DNA of 64,000 nt, taken from the NCBI RefSeq assembly GCF_900102685.1, contig NZ_FMZA01000011.1, positions 1 through 64,000 of the forward strand, given 5' to 3'. Positions within the stretch are counted from its first letter, which is position 1. Every line of letters starts with the position of its first letter. Both the position numbers and the translations under genes were made by a program. Below the pieces are notes generated by a model. It had not been told where the DNA came from. It saw nothing but the letters and a program-made list of their open reading frames with translations, and searched no databases. Shown piece after piece: positions 53,804-62,760 of the stretch. This DNA comes from Melghirimyces thermohalophilus (GTDB taxonomy: Bacteria > Bacillota > Bacilli > Thermoactinomycetales > DSM-45169).

Positions 53804-54844
53804 CTAGCGGGCATCGCGCCAAATCTGAATCAGGTCCGCCAAAAGGGCAAATCCTGTCTCCGAACGTCCCGCCCCGGCACCGACAAGAGTGACTGGACCG
53901 AGGAGGTCACAGGTGTAAGTGACGGCGTTGAGGGCCCCTCTCACTCCAGCCAGGGGATCCGTCTCCGGGATAGCGACAGGTTGGACCGATGCGGCAATTC
54001 GTCCCTCCTCCTCCCGAAGTTGCCCCAGCACTTTCCACCTCTTTCCTTCCCGCTTCGCCTGCCGGATCGCTTCCGCCGTCACTGTTTGGATCCCTTTCCG
54101 TTCCACATCCTGGCGGTTCAGCGGCACCCCCATTACCACTTCGGACAGGATCATCACTTTGTATAAGGCGTCAAATCCCTCCAAGTCACTGGTAGGATCC
54201 GCTTCTGCATAACCGTGGTGCTGCGCCTCCCGCAAGGCTTCATCCAGACTTCGCCCTTCTTCCACCCGAGTCAAAATATAATTGGTCGTTCCATTGAGAA
54301 TCCCCCGGATCTCCCGAACCCGATCTCCGGCCAAAGCGGTTTGCGGCAAGCGAAGAGCCGGCGTCCCGCTCATCACGGTTCCTTCAAATCCCCAAAAAAC
54401 CCCATTTTTTTCAGCCAGTTCAGATAGTTCCCGGTAGGCGAGTGCCACCGGCCCTTTGTTGGTGGTGACCACGTGTTTTCCCGCCTCAAATGCCCTGCGA
54501 CAATGATCGATCGCCGGTTGCCCCGTCTCCACATCGGTAAAGGTGACTTCCACCACAACGTCGGCGTTGGTATCCTCAATCGTCTTCAGACTATCCCACC
54601 CCCGTTTTAACCCAGGGGTATCCGGGTAAGCATCCAAAGTTCCCGTCTGTTCAAGGGAGCGAAACACCTGAACCAAGTCCAGCCCCTCCGGATGATACAA
54701 CGCCCCCTTCATCGCATCGGATATAGCGGTGATCCGTGCCATGTATCCTTCCTTCTCCCGCAGTTCAGCTTTTCGTTCCATCAAAATCCGCGCCAGTGCC
54801 TGACCCACTGTTCCAAAACCGATCATCGCCAACCGGTGTTCCAT
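53804..54844 (-). CDS. Homoserine dehydrogenase-type enzyme, short form
   Basis: 346 residues without the C-terminal ACT domain of Bacillus Hom (about 430). NAD(P) motif IGFGTVGQALARIL; AGKHVVTTNKGPVALAYREL with the catalytic Lys; NGTTNYILTRVEEGRSLDEALREAQHHGYAEADPTSDLEG, the homoserine dehydrogenase signature. It interconverts aspartate semialdehyde and homoserine. No thrB/thrC or feedback domain is present, and it sits inside the ectoine operon, so a catabolic role on aspartate semialdehyde from diaminobutyrate is inferred. Confidence 0.88.
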   Translation of the reverse strand: MEHRLAMIGFGTVGQALARILMERKAELREKEGYMARITAISDAMKGALYHPEGLDLVQVFRSLEQTGTLDAYPDTPGLKRGWDSLKTIEDTNADVVVEVTFTDVETGQPAIDHCRRAFEAGKHVVTTNKGPVALAYRELSELAEKNGVFWGFEGTVMSGTPALRLPQTALAGDRVREIRGILNGTTNYILTRVEEGRSLDEALREAQHHGYAEADPTSDLEGFDALYKVMILSEVVMGVPLNRQDVERKGIQTVTAEAIRQAKREGKRWKVLGQLREEEGRIAASVQPVAIPETDPLAGVRGALNAVTYTCDLLGPVTLVGAGAGRSETGFALLADLIQIWRDAR

Positions 54845-54892
54845 GGCACGCTCTCCTTCCGTTTGGGTTATCCGTTAATATCCGGCAAATAG

Positions 54893-54929
54893 AGGCAGGG
54901 GACGATCCTCGCGGTATCCTCCCCTGCCT
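54893..54929 (-). other. Intercistronic hairpin between the M20 and hom genes
   Basis: A 10-bp stem AGGCAGGGGA / TCCCCTGCCT with a 17-base loop and no T-run. Confidence 0.45.
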
Positions 54930-54941
54930 TGGCCGGACTTC

Positions 54942-56153
54942 CTAGGAGACCGATTCATCTGCGCGCTCCGATTTCAGTATTTGCAGGGCGGTCTGCGTCA
55001 AGATAGCCGTTCCGATGGGCAGGCAGCCCTCGTCGATGTCAAAGATCGGGGTATGCAGATCCCGGTGTATGCCGTCGGGCAACGCGCATCCCAAGAAAAA
55101 CATCGCTCCCGGTACCTGTTGCGTCATGTAGCTGAAATCCTCCGCAGCCATTCCAAAGGGGCCGCCATCGATCTCCATCTCCGGGTACAGATGACGGATC
55201 GCCTTCAGGATCGCCAAATTGGTTTCCGGGTGATTGTATAGCGCAGGCTCTCCCTCTTCCACCTGAAAGGTATAACTTCCGCCCAACCCCGTGACCAGGG
55301 AAAAGGCTTTTTCCAACTGATCCACGATTCGGTTGCGGGTGTCAGGATCATAGGTACGGATCGTCCCCTGGATAAACACCTCCGATGGGATCACATTGCT
55401 GGCCGTGCCGGCGTGGATTTGTCCGATACTGACCACAGCCGGCTCCAGGGGGGAAACCCTGCGGGCGACGATGCCGTGAACAGCTTGCAGCACCGGCAGC
55501 AGCATCCAGCTGGGATCGGTGCCCAGATGGGGATAAGCTCCATGTCCGCCGGTTCCGTATAAGGTACCTTGAAAGGTATCCACCCCGGCCATGGTGTAAC
55601 CGTCATTGACCAGGACGGCACCGACTGGCCGCTCGGGATTCATATGCAGAGCGATCACCTGCTCCACTCCATCGAGCGCCCCGGCCTCCAACATTTGTGG
55701 TGCTCCAGTGGTCCCGACAGCTCCGGTGTATTCCTCCCCCGGTTGGAACACAAACTGGACGGTTCCCTGAATCTTTTCGGAACGAAAGGCCTCTCCCAGA
55801 AGGCGAGCCGCCCCCAGTAGAATCGCTGTGTGGGCATCGTGGCCACAAGCATGCATCACACCCGGATTGCGGGAGCGGTAAGGACGATCACCCGATTCCA
55901 CAATCGGGAGAGCGTCCATATCCGCCCGGAGAGCGATAGTTCTTCCTTCGCCTCGGGACAGCGTTCCAACCACCCCCGTCGTCCCCACTCCTTTTTTCAC
56001 CACCATCCCATCGATTTTCTCCAGCTCACCGGCCACCAAGCGAGCCGTCTCAAACTCCCGGAAACTCAATTCCGGATTGGCGTGGATCTGACGCCGCCAT
56101 GCCACCAATTGTTCCTGCAGCGCTTCCGCCTGTTCCGCCACCCTTTTTCCCAC
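54942..56153 (-). CDS. M20-family amidohydrolase, candidate N-acetyl-diaminobutyrate deacetylase
   Basis: 403 residues from GTG with GGAGGG 6 bases upstream; a TTG six codons earlier is the alternative. M20D features: IHANPELSFREFETA, ALRADMDALPI, MHACGHDAHTAILLGAARLL (metal Cys/His), FVFQPGEE (catalytic and metal Glu), GGHGAYPH, MAAEDFSYM. The family removes acyl groups from amino acids. The proteobacterial deacetylase (DoeB/EutE) belongs to a different, AstE-like family, so here the M20 enzyme probably takes its place after ectoine ring opening. That substitution is inferred from position. Confidence 0.8.
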   Translation of the reverse strand: MGKRVAEQAEALQEQLVAWRRQIHANPELSFREFETARLVAGELEKIDGMVVKKGVGTTGVVGTLSRGEGRTIALRADMDALPIVESGDRPYRSRNPGVMHACGHDAHTAILLGAARLLGEAFRSEKIQGTVQFVFQPGEEYTGAVGTTGAPQMLEAGALDGVEQVIALHMNPERPVGAVLVNDGYTMAGVDTFQGTLYGTGGHGAYPHLGTDPSWMLLPVLQAVHGIVARRVSPLEPAVVSIGQIHAGTASNVIPSEVFIQGTIRTYDPDTRNRIVDQLEKAFSLVTGLGGSYTFQVEEGEPALYNHPETNLAILKAIRHLYPEMEIDGGPFGMAAEDFSYMTQQVPGAMFFLGCALPDGIHRDLHTPIFDIDEGCLPIGTAILTQTALQILKSERADESVS

Positions 56154-56171
56154 TGAGATCCCTCCAGACAA

Positions 56172-56202
56172 AGCGCAACCCCTGAGAAAAGCGGGTTGCG
56201 CT
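56172..56202 (-). other. Hairpin between the PLP-enzyme and M20 genes
   Basis: Perfect 10-bp stem AGCGCAACCC / GGGTTGCGCT with an 11-base loop; no clear T-run on the minus strand, so probably an RNA-stability or attenuation element. Confidence 0.5.
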
Positions 56203-56226
56203 CTCCTTTTCTCTTTTTACTGTCCC

Positions 56227-57447
56227 TTAAGAAGGGGCCCCTATGCGTTCGGGGAGACGGTCCAGTGCCTGCTTCAGATCGCTAAGCAGGTCATCGGTCT
56301 CTTCGATGCCGACGGAATAGCGGATCAATCCCTCCGGGATCCCCATCGACCGGCGTTCTTCCTCGCTGCATTCCAAATGGCTGCTGGTCCGCGGCGGAGC
56401 AGCGACGGTCTCCACCGAGCCCAGGTTCGCCGCCAGGTGCGCATAGCGGAGGGAGGGAAGGAAAGCGCGCACGGCGTCGATGCCCCCCTTCAGGGAGAAG
56501 CTGAACACTCCACCATAGCCCCGCATCTGTTTGGCTGCGATCTCATGTTGGGGGTGGGAAGGCAGTCCGGGGTGGAACACTTCATCCACCCGAGGGTGTT
56601 GCTCCAGCCAACGGGCAATGGCAAGCGCGCTTTCGTTCTGCTGCCGCACCCGGAGATGAAGGGTTTTCATCCCCCTGAGCAGCAGGTAGGCCGCCATCGG
56701 ATGAAGCGCTCCCCCTTGGATCTCCCGGAACCGGTTCACTCTTTTGACAATCTCCTCCGCACCGCAGATCACTCCGCCCAGAGCATCGGCGTGACCGCCC
56801 AAAAACTTGGTGGCGCTATGGATAACTAGATCGACTCCCAACTCCAGCGGGTTCTGGTTGATCGGCGTGGCGAAGGTGTTGTCGACAAAAACCAGCGCCC
56901 CTTGTTGCCGGGCGGCCCGGACCATCCGTTCCAAGTCGATCACTTTCAGCGTCGGATTAGTCGGTGTCTCCAGGTACAGGATTTGGCAGCCCTTTTGGAT
57001 CTCCGCTTCGATCCCATCAAAATCATCCGTGTCGCACATGGCCACATCCACCTGGAAGCGGGGGAGATGGTCGAGGAAGATTTTGCTGGCCCCGCCATAG
57101 GTATCTTTGATCGTCACCACCCGGTCGCCGGAAGAGAGAAGCGCGAACAGAGCGTTGGAGATGGCAGCCATACCGGTGGAGAAAGCAGCAGCCGCCTCTG
57201 CCCCTTCTAAGCTGCGCACTTTTTCTGCAAACACTTCAACCGTCGGATTGCTATTGCGCCCGTAGATGTGACCTTCCTTCTGACCGAGAGCCACGTCATG
57301 CCACGCGTCGATATCCTGGTAACCAAAGGAGACGCTGTGCACCACCGGAACCTGGGTCGCCCCTTGCAACAAATTCTTTTCTTCCCCTGCCCACACCGAA
57401 CGAGTGCCTCTGCTTTCCATCCCCTTGTTAAAACGCTGTTGGCCCAC
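56227..57447 (-). CDS. Cys/Met-metabolism PLP enzyme (cystathionine gamma-synthase/lyase family)
   Basis: 406 residues from GTG 23 bases after eutC, with GGGAG at 8 bases. Family motifs: GQKEGHIYGRNSNPTVEVFAEKVRSLEGAEAAAAFSTGMAAI, IKDTYGGASKIF, LETPTNPTLKVIDL, VFVDNTFATPINQNPLELGVDLVIHSATKFLGGHADALGG (PLP Lys in SATK), NLGSVETVAAPPRTSSH. The family does gamma- and beta-eliminations and replacements on homoserine esters, cystathionine and similar substrates. In this operon it lies next to homoserine dehydrogenase; no met gene is present. Its task in ectoine breakdown is not known to me. Confidence 0.85.
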   Translation of the reverse strand: MGQQRFNKGMESRGTRSVWAGEEKNLLQGATQVPVVHSVSFGYQDIDAWHDVALGQKEGHIYGRNSNPTVEVFAEKVRSLEGAEAAAAFSTGMAAISNALFALLSSGDRVVTIKDTYGGASKIFLDHLPRFQVDVAMCDTDDFDGIEAEIQKGCQILYLETPTNPTLKVIDLERMVRAARQQGALVFVDNTFATPINQNPLELGVDLVIHSATKFLGGHADALGGVICGAEEIVKRVNRFREIQGGALHPMAAYLLLRGMKTLHLRVRQQNESALAIARWLEQHPRVDEVFHPGLPSHPQHEIAAKQMRGYGGVFSFSLKGGIDAVRAFLPSLRYAHLAANLGSVETVAAPPRTSSHLECSEEERRSMGIPEGLIRYSVGIEETDDLLSDLKQALDRLPERIGAPS

Positions 57448-57469
57448 ATCGATCACTCCCTGATTGTGA

Positions 57470-58447
57470 TTAAATCCGGGTCCCTTTTCCCTGCTCACGA
57501 AGACGCCGATAAGCCATCACCGCGATCACCGTATCCTGCACACCGGTACCGGTCAGATCGCACAAGGTGATCTCCTCCTCTGATCTGCGTCCCGGTGTGC
57601 AGCTCGCCGTGATCTCGCCTAATTCGGTAATCGACTCCCTTTCATCGATCCATCCTTCGGCCACCGCCGCTCGCAACTCTCCCAACCGAAGGGACTGCTG
57701 GCGGGAATCGCAGACGAAACGATCCACGGCGGCGATCGCCGCTCCCTCGATCTCCTGTTTGTGTTCCGCATCGGAACCCATCGCTGTCAGATGAAGCCCC
57801 TCATGCAACCACTCTTTCTGGATGAGCGGCCGGGTGGCGGGGGTGGACGTAATCACCACATCGGAACGTTTGACGACGGTTTCCGTATCGGGGGCCACTT
57901 CCGCAGGGACCCCGATTTCCGCTGCCAGCTCCTGTGCACAGGCTTCCGCTCGTTGTTTATTCCGGGACCAGACCAAAATCCGGTCAAAGCGGCGCACCAG
58001 GGCCAGGGAACGAATCTGGTAGCGGGCCTGGGAACCGGCTCCGATCACACCGGCTGTGGTCATTTGATCCCGGGCCAGATGTCGGGCCGCTACCGCTCCC
58101 GCAGCTGCTGTCCTCAGGTCGGTCAATAAGCCGTTATCCAACAGGATTGCCTCGGGAAGCCCAGTCTCCACATCCAGCAAAACCATCAACCCGCTGCCGC
58201 TGGCCAGGCCCCGTTTGGGATTATCGAAAAAACCGGAAGACATCTTGACCGCAAAGAAAGGCTCGCCCTCCACCACTGCGGTTTTCACATCGACTTCTCC
58301 TCGGTGCTCGGGGATATCGACCCGCAGGATCGGGGGCATCCGCACCCGACCTTCCACCAGGGCGGAAAAACCCTTTTCCACCCCATCAACTGTCGCCACG
58401 TTTAAAGCGACGGCATCACGGATTTCCTCTTCTGTAAACACCCACAC
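57470..58447 (-). CDS. eutC: Ornithine cyclodeaminase-family protein EutC
   Basis: 325 residues from GTG. mu-crystallin/ornithine cyclodeaminase fold: RMPPILRVDIPEHRGEVDVKTAVVEGEPFFAVKMSSGF (substrate and NAD contacts), GLMVLLDVETGLPEAILLDNGLLTDLRTAAAGAVAARHLA, and the NAD motif GVIGAGSQARYQIRSL. EutC is a standard member of ectoine/hydroxyectoine degradation clusters, thought to work with EutA and EutB on hydroxyectoine. It lies 3 bases after doeA. Confidence 0.87.
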   Translation of the reverse strand: MWVFTEEEIRDAVALNVATVDGVEKGFSALVEGRVRMPPILRVDIPEHRGEVDVKTAVVEGEPFFAVKMSSGFFDNPKRGLASGSGLMVLLDVETGLPEAILLDNGLLTDLRTAAAGAVAARHLARDQMTTAGVIGAGSQARYQIRSLALVRRFDRILVWSRNKQRAEACAQELAAEIGVPAEVAPDTETVVKRSDVVITSTPATRPLIQKEWLHEGLHLTAMGSDAEHKQEIEGAAIAAVDRFVCDSRQQSLRLGELRAAVAEGWIDERESITELGEITASCTPGRRSEEEITLCDLTGTGVQDTVIAVMAYRRLREQGKGTRI

Positions 58448-58450
58448 TGG

Positions 58451-59674
58451 TTACGCCCCGCTTTCCTCTACCGGCATTGTGGCCAGCGGCGGGTCGGGGA
58501 TTTGGAACAGCTTCCGGGGGAAATTGGCCAATACCTCACAACCGGACTCGGTCACACGCAGGGTTTCCGACAGTTCCACGCCGTAATGATCCAACCAAAC
58601 CCCCGGGATCAGGTGGAAAGTCATATTGGGTTGCAGAACCGTCCGATCCCCTTTCCTGATGCTGGCCGTATGCTCTCCCCAGTCCGGGGGGTAATTGAGA
58701 CCGACGGAATAACCGATCCGAGAATCCTTAAAGTAGCCCCTTTTTTCGATCACTTTGCTCCAGACCGCTTCCACCTCCTCACAGGTGATGCCGGGGCGGA
58801 TCGCTTCCAGTGTGGTGTTCAGACCCTCGATCACCACTTCGGCCAGATCCTGCAACTTGGGAGAGGCTTTGCCGATCACCGCTGTTCGGGCCATTGGCGA
58901 GTGGTACCTCTTGTAACAGCCGGCCAACTCCAAGATAACCGCATCTCCCTCCTGGTAGTGACTGTCGGACCAGGTGAGATGAGGGGTACTGGTTTTGATT
59001 CCCGAGGGAAGCAAGGGCACAATCGCCGGATAATCCCCTCCGTAATCGGGTGTGCCGCTAAATTGGGCGTAACTGATAGTGGCGGCCACATCGCACCCCC
59101 GCACACCGGATCCGATGGAGTGAATCCCAGCTCGCATCGCTTTCTCCACAATCCGTGCCGCTCGGCGCATGTATTCAATCTCCTGATCCGACTTGATCAT
59201 CCGGACCCGGTTGACCAATAGGGACGTATCCTTAAAGCAGGTATTGGGCATGCGTCGCTTCAATTGTTCAAAGGAGCGGGCGGAAAAGTAATAGGCATCC
59301 AGCTCTACACCGATGCGTCGTTTGGACTGCCCGATCTGTGATAAAATATCAGCAACAAAATCCATGGGATGTTGATCACTCGACTGCACGTATTTTTCGG
59401 GGTACGGGATAATCTGGTCGGCATGGAACCAGGTGGTGATCCGAGCGCCGTTGGCGTCCTGTTTGCGTCCGATCCAGAGGGGATGCTCTTCATCGGCGAT
59501 CACTACCAACACCTGAGGAACGTAGAAAGACCAGCCGTCATAGCCGGAGAGATAATTCATGTTAGCAGGGTCGCTCACCAGGAGAACATCCACGCCCGCT
59601 TCATGCATCAGACGTTGGGTCCGCACCAACCTTTCCGTATATTCAGACACCGAAAATGGCAAGATCCCGCGCAC
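58451..59674 (-). CDS. doeA: Ectoine hydrolase DoeA (EutD)
   Basis: 407 residues from GTG with GGGGGT 8 bases upstream. Creatinase/M24 fold with the DoeA-specific signatures VSDPANMNYLSGYDGWSFYVPQVLVV, HPLWIGRKQDANGARITTWF, GIHSIGSGVRGCDVAATI, LELAGCYKRYHSPMARTAVIGK and IGYSVGLNYPPDWGEHTASIRKGD. As in known ectoine hydrolases the metal ligands of M24 peptidases are largely missing. It opens the ectoine ring to N-acetyl-2,4-diaminobutyrate. First gene of the long minus-strand operon, divergent from eutB over a 156-base gap. Confidence 0.93.
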   Translation of the reverse strand: MRGILPFSVSEYTERLVRTQRLMHEAGVDVLLVSDPANMNYLSGYDGWSFYVPQVLVVIADEEHPLWIGRKQDANGARITTWFHADQIIPYPEKYVQSSDQHPMDFVADILSQIGQSKRRIGVELDAYYFSARSFEQLKRRMPNTCFKDTSLLVNRVRMIKSDQEIEYMRRAARIVEKAMRAGIHSIGSGVRGCDVAATISYAQFSGTPDYGGDYPAIVPLLPSGIKTSTPHLTWSDSHYQEGDAVILELAGCYKRYHSPMARTAVIGKASPKLQDLAEVVIEGLNTTLEAIRPGITCEEVEAVWSKVIEKRGYFKDSRIGYSVGLNYPPDWGEHTASIRKGDRTVLQPNMTFHLIPGVWLDHYGVELSETLRVTESGCEVLANFPRKLFQIPDPPLATMPVEESGA

Positions 59675-59830
59675 AGCCTGTTACCCCCTTTTTTCTTTTC
59701 TTACTTTTATCATACGGGCACAGCATGAACAGCGACAATTGCCATAATGTATGAAATTAAAGGGACTCTTTTCATCAGATTATCTAAAGGCGGGAGGGCT
59801 TGTCCGCCTTTGACCGAGGAGGTTTGAACC
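59675..59830. promoter_or_regulatory. Divergent control region of the doeA operon and eutB
   Basis: 156 bases; it must hold both promoters and probably the PucR-type regulator's sites. TTGCCA and TAATGT hexamers occur near 59737-59750, but I cannot assign them with confidence. eutB has GAGGAGG 9 bases before its ATG. Confidence 0.5.
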
Positions 59831-60829
59831 ATGGAGCGCCTATCCCTCGATATCAGCGACGTCTGGCTTGCCCGAAAGCGAATCGCATCGCTGATCAAAA
59901 AAACCCCGCTGGTGAAATCAACCGAACTTTCCCGATGCGCCGGCTGTCCCGTCTATTTGAAAATGGAGACTCAGCACGAAATCCACGCCTTCAAAGTCCG
60001 TGGGGCCGCCAATAAAATTCTCAGCTTAAACCAAAAGGAGCGGGCACGGGGGGTAACCACCTTCTCCACCGGCAACCACGGGATGGCGGTCGCTTGGGTG
60101 GCCAGCCGCCTCGGCATCCCGGCGGTGATCTGTGTATCCCGCCGCGTACCCGCTGCCAAGACGGAGGCGATCCAGCGGTTGGGAGGCCGACTCCATATCC
60201 ACGGAGAGAGCCAGGATGAAGCAGAGGCGGAATGTGTGCGCCTGGAGCGGGAAGAGGGACTCACGGTGATCTCTCCCTTCGATGATCCTTGGGTGATCGC
60301 CGGCCAGGGCACCATCGGCCTGGAACTGCTGGAGGATTTACCGGAACTGGGGTCGGTGATCATCCCGCTGTCCGGGGGCGGTCTCCTCTCCGGGATCGGA
60401 CTGGCGGTTAAAACCAATCGCCCCACCAGCCGGATCATCGGTGTCTCCATGGAAGGGCCCGCTGTCATGCATTACAGCCTCAAAAAAGGAAAAACCCTAG
60501 TGATGCCGGAACGGACTACCTTGGCGGACAGCCTGTTAGGCGGCTTGGGCACCGACAATCGCTACACCTTCCACATGGTGGGGGACTTAGCCGATCAAAC
60601 CCTACTGGTGAGCGAAAGAGAGATCGCGGAAGGGATCGCCTTTATGTTGAATCATCACCGCACAGTGGTGGAAGGGGCCGCTGCAACCACTATCGCCGCC
60701 ATTCTATCCAGAAAATTCAAACCCGACCCTCAACCGGTCGTGTTGATCCTGAGTGGGGCCAATCTCGACCCCTCCACGCTTTTTCAAGCGGTGAGGATGG
60801 CTGCAAACCATACCAAAGACCCTGTGTGA
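59831..60829 (+). CDS. eutB: Threonine-dehydratase-like PLP enzyme EutB
   Basis: 332 residues, without the C-terminal ACT domain of biosynthetic IlvA. Fold type II motifs: TPLVKSTELSRCAGCPVYLKMETQHEIHAFKVRGAANKI (PLP Lys in AFKVRGA), STGNHGMAVAWVASRLG, ISPFDDPWVIAGQGTIGLELLEDLP and PLSGGGLLSGIG (phosphate loop). EutB homologues occur with EutC and DoeA in hydroxyectoine/ectoine catabolic clusters and were proposed to invert or convert hydroxyectoine. Co-transcribed with the regulator, one base apart. Confidence 0.88.
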   Translation: MERLSLDISDVWLARKRIASLIKKTPLVKSTELSRCAGCPVYLKMETQHEIHAFKVRGAANKILSLNQKERARGVTTFSTGNHGMAVAWVASRLGIPAVICVSRRVPAAKTEAIQRLGGRLHIHGESQDEAEAECVRLEREEGLTVISPFDDPWVIAGQGTIGLELLEDLPELGSVIIPLSGGGLLSGIGLAVKTNRPTSRIIGVSMEGPAVMHYSLKKGKTLVMPERTTLADSLLGGLGTDNRYTFHMVGDLADQTLLVSEREIAEGIAFMLNHHRTVVEGAAATTIAAILSRKFKPDPQPVVLILSGANLDPSTLFQAVRMAANHTKDPV

Positions 60830-60839
60830 GGTGAAGCTC

Positions 60840-62507
60840 ATGCTGACTGTCGCGGATGTGGTTCAGCTGGATGTGATGGAAGGAGCCAAAGTGCTGGCGG
60901 CCAAGGAACGCCTCTCCCAGCGTCGGGTGGACTGGGTCTCGGTAATCGAAATTCCTGTGGAAAATTTCATCCGGAAAAACGAACTGGTTTTAAGCTCGGC
61001 GATCGGTTCCGGTCACGATCCTGCCCTCTTTTGTCAGTTTACACGAGATGTGATCCAATCCGGCGCCTCCGCCCTCGCCGTTGCCACCGGACATTATCTC
61101 CGCAGGGTTCCGGAGGAGGCGATCCAGCTGGCAGAGGAGGCAAAGATGCCTCTGATCGAGGTCCCGTGGGAACGGCGCTTCTCCGATATTGTTCAGCAGG
61201 TGGCCACGGAATTGAACCGAAAACAAGATCAAATCGCCCGCCTGTCCAAAGATGTGCAACAGCACCTCCTCCAGCTGCTGCTCCGAGGCGCAAATCTGTC
61301 CGAGATCTCCGCGGCCACTGAAGAACGCTGGAGCCAACCCTCCATCATTGTCGGTCTAAACGGGGAAATCCTGGGTCAGAGCCCCCGTTCCAAAATTCTC
61401 TCCCGCCTTTGGGCGGAATACACGGAAAAACACCCGCCCGTCCTCGTCCGCCGGCTGTCGGATCAACGAAACCCCATCCACACGGAGTGGCGCTGGTTTC
61501 GGCTGGACGATCACAATTGTCTGGAGATGCCAATCCGAACCGCCAGCAAGCTGCAGGGATATCTCCTCTCTCTGCTTCCGCGGGGAGTGGATGTGGAAGA
61601 GTTCGCCCATGCGGAAGGTTTGATCGTGTTGGAGCATGCGGCGACCACAGCCGCTCTTTGGTTTTTACAAAACCAAGCCGTCCGGGAAACGGAGCTCAAG
61701 TTTCGCCATGATTTCGTCTGGAGTTTGGCAAAGGGAGAGTTTCACTCCCGGGAGATGCCCCGCTCCCGGGCTCGCACCCTCGGTTTCGACATCGATCGCT
61801 CCTACCTCTGCCTGGCCGGCCGCCTAGAGAAAGCGGGGCCGCCGCGCCCAGACCCGGAGGTACCGGATCAACTGGTTACCCGGTTGGAACAAGAGATACG
61901 CCGGACCAGCCGACAGATGGAGCGTTTACTGATGGCGGCTTCCCAGGGCGTTGAGTGGGTGGTCTATTTGGAGACGCCACCGGAACAGGCGGTAGAGTCA
62001 GCTCACGAATTTCTCGACCGATTGGAGGCGGGCCTCTTACCTGGCGCCGACGGCTGGCGTCTCTCCTGGGGAATCGCCGAAAACCGCACCGGCCACTTTA
62101 CCTTTGAAAACGGGTACCAGGATGCGCGGACAGCCCTGGAGATCGGACGAAAGCAAAAAGGGCCGGGGCACCGCAGCTTCTTCAAGGAGACCGGCCTGTA
62201 CCGCGCGCTCCGCCATTTGGGCAACCAACCGGAAATGCAGGAGATCACCTGGAAGACGATGGAACAGCTGTTCAACTATAGTAAACAGCGGGGAATCGAC
62301 CTGATCCAGACCCTCAAGGTGTACATTCGCCACCAGTGTAACGTCAGCCAGACCGCCCGTGAACTCAACCTACACCGTCAATCCCTTCTCTACCGCCTGC
62401 GAAAAATCGAATTTTTGACCGGGCTCACTCTGCTCAACCCCGACGATCTCTTTCTATTGCATCTCAGTCTGAAAATCTGGGAAAACGAGATCAATGAACG
62501 TCCATGA
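60840..62507 (+). CDS. PucR-family transcriptional regulator of the ectoine genes
   Basis: 555 residues from ATG with GAGGTGA 5 bases upstream; a GTG three codons earlier is possible. N-terminal PucR domain (VADVVQLDVMEGAKVLAAKERLSQRRVDWVSVIEIP, then FIRKNELVLSSAIGSGHD and LAVATGHYLRRVPEEAIQLAEEAKMPLIEVPWERRFSDI), a middle GGDEF-like region, and the C-terminal HTH (QTLKVYIRHQCNVSQTARELNLHRQSLLYRLRKIEFLTG). PucR proteins activate catabolic genes when their substrate is present. Its place between eutB and ectA suggests control of either side; an ectoine breakdown intermediate is the likely signal. Confidence 0.9.
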   Translation: MLTVADVVQLDVMEGAKVLAAKERLSQRRVDWVSVIEIPVENFIRKNELVLSSAIGSGHDPALFCQFTRDVIQSGASALAVATGHYLRRVPEEAIQLAEEAKMPLIEVPWERRFSDIVQQVATELNRKQDQIARLSKDVQQHLLQLLLRGANLSEISAATEERWSQPSIIVGLNGEILGQSPRSKILSRLWAEYTEKHPPVLVRRLSDQRNPIHTEWRWFRLDDHNCLEMPIRTASKLQGYLLSLLPRGVDVEEFAHAEGLIVLEHAATTAALWFLQNQAVRETELKFRHDFVWSLAKGEFHSREMPRSRARTLGFDIDRSYLCLAGRLEKAGPPRPDPEVPDQLVTRLEQEIRRTSRQMERLLMAASQGVEWVVYLETPPEQAVESAHEFLDRLEAGLLPGADGWRLSWGIAENRTGHFTFENGYQDARTALEIGRKQKGPGHRSFFKETGLYRALRHLGNQPEMQEITWKTMEQLFNYSKQRGIDLIQTLKVYIRHQCNVSQTARELNLHRQSLLYRLRKIEFLTGLTLLNPDDLFLLHLSLKIWENEINERP

Positions 62508-62517
62508 GACGATGTTG

Positions 62518-62551
62518 GCGGGAGTGTTCACGACTGGCGGAACACTTCCGC
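62518..62551 (+). other. Hairpin after the regulator gene
   Basis: A 12-bp stem with one G-U pair (62518-62529 with 62540-62551), no T-run. It may end or shield the eutB-regulator transcript. Confidence 0.45.
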
Positions 62552-62649
62552 TTCCTGATAACCTGCTCAAACTTCAAGCATCTGTCACCATAAGGTAGCA
62601 TTCTTAAACAATTCGCTTCTGAATTACCTGGTGAGGGAGTTCAGAATGA

Positions 62650-62713
62650 TTAACCTTTCTCAAAACGGTTAAACTCCTTTGGACGATTACAACGAATCAC
62701 GTTACCATATAAA
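62650..62713 (+). promoter_or_regulatory. Control region of the ect operon
   Basis: Inverted repeat TTAACC-11 bases-GGTTAA (62650-62672) and a -10-like TATAAA at 62708-62713 with a weak -35. The first may be an operator; osmotic promoters often have poor -35 boxes. Confidence 0.4.
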
Positions 62714-62760
62714 GGTGATTAACAGTCACAGTGTCGCAAGTAAAAATTTTAAGGTGGGTG

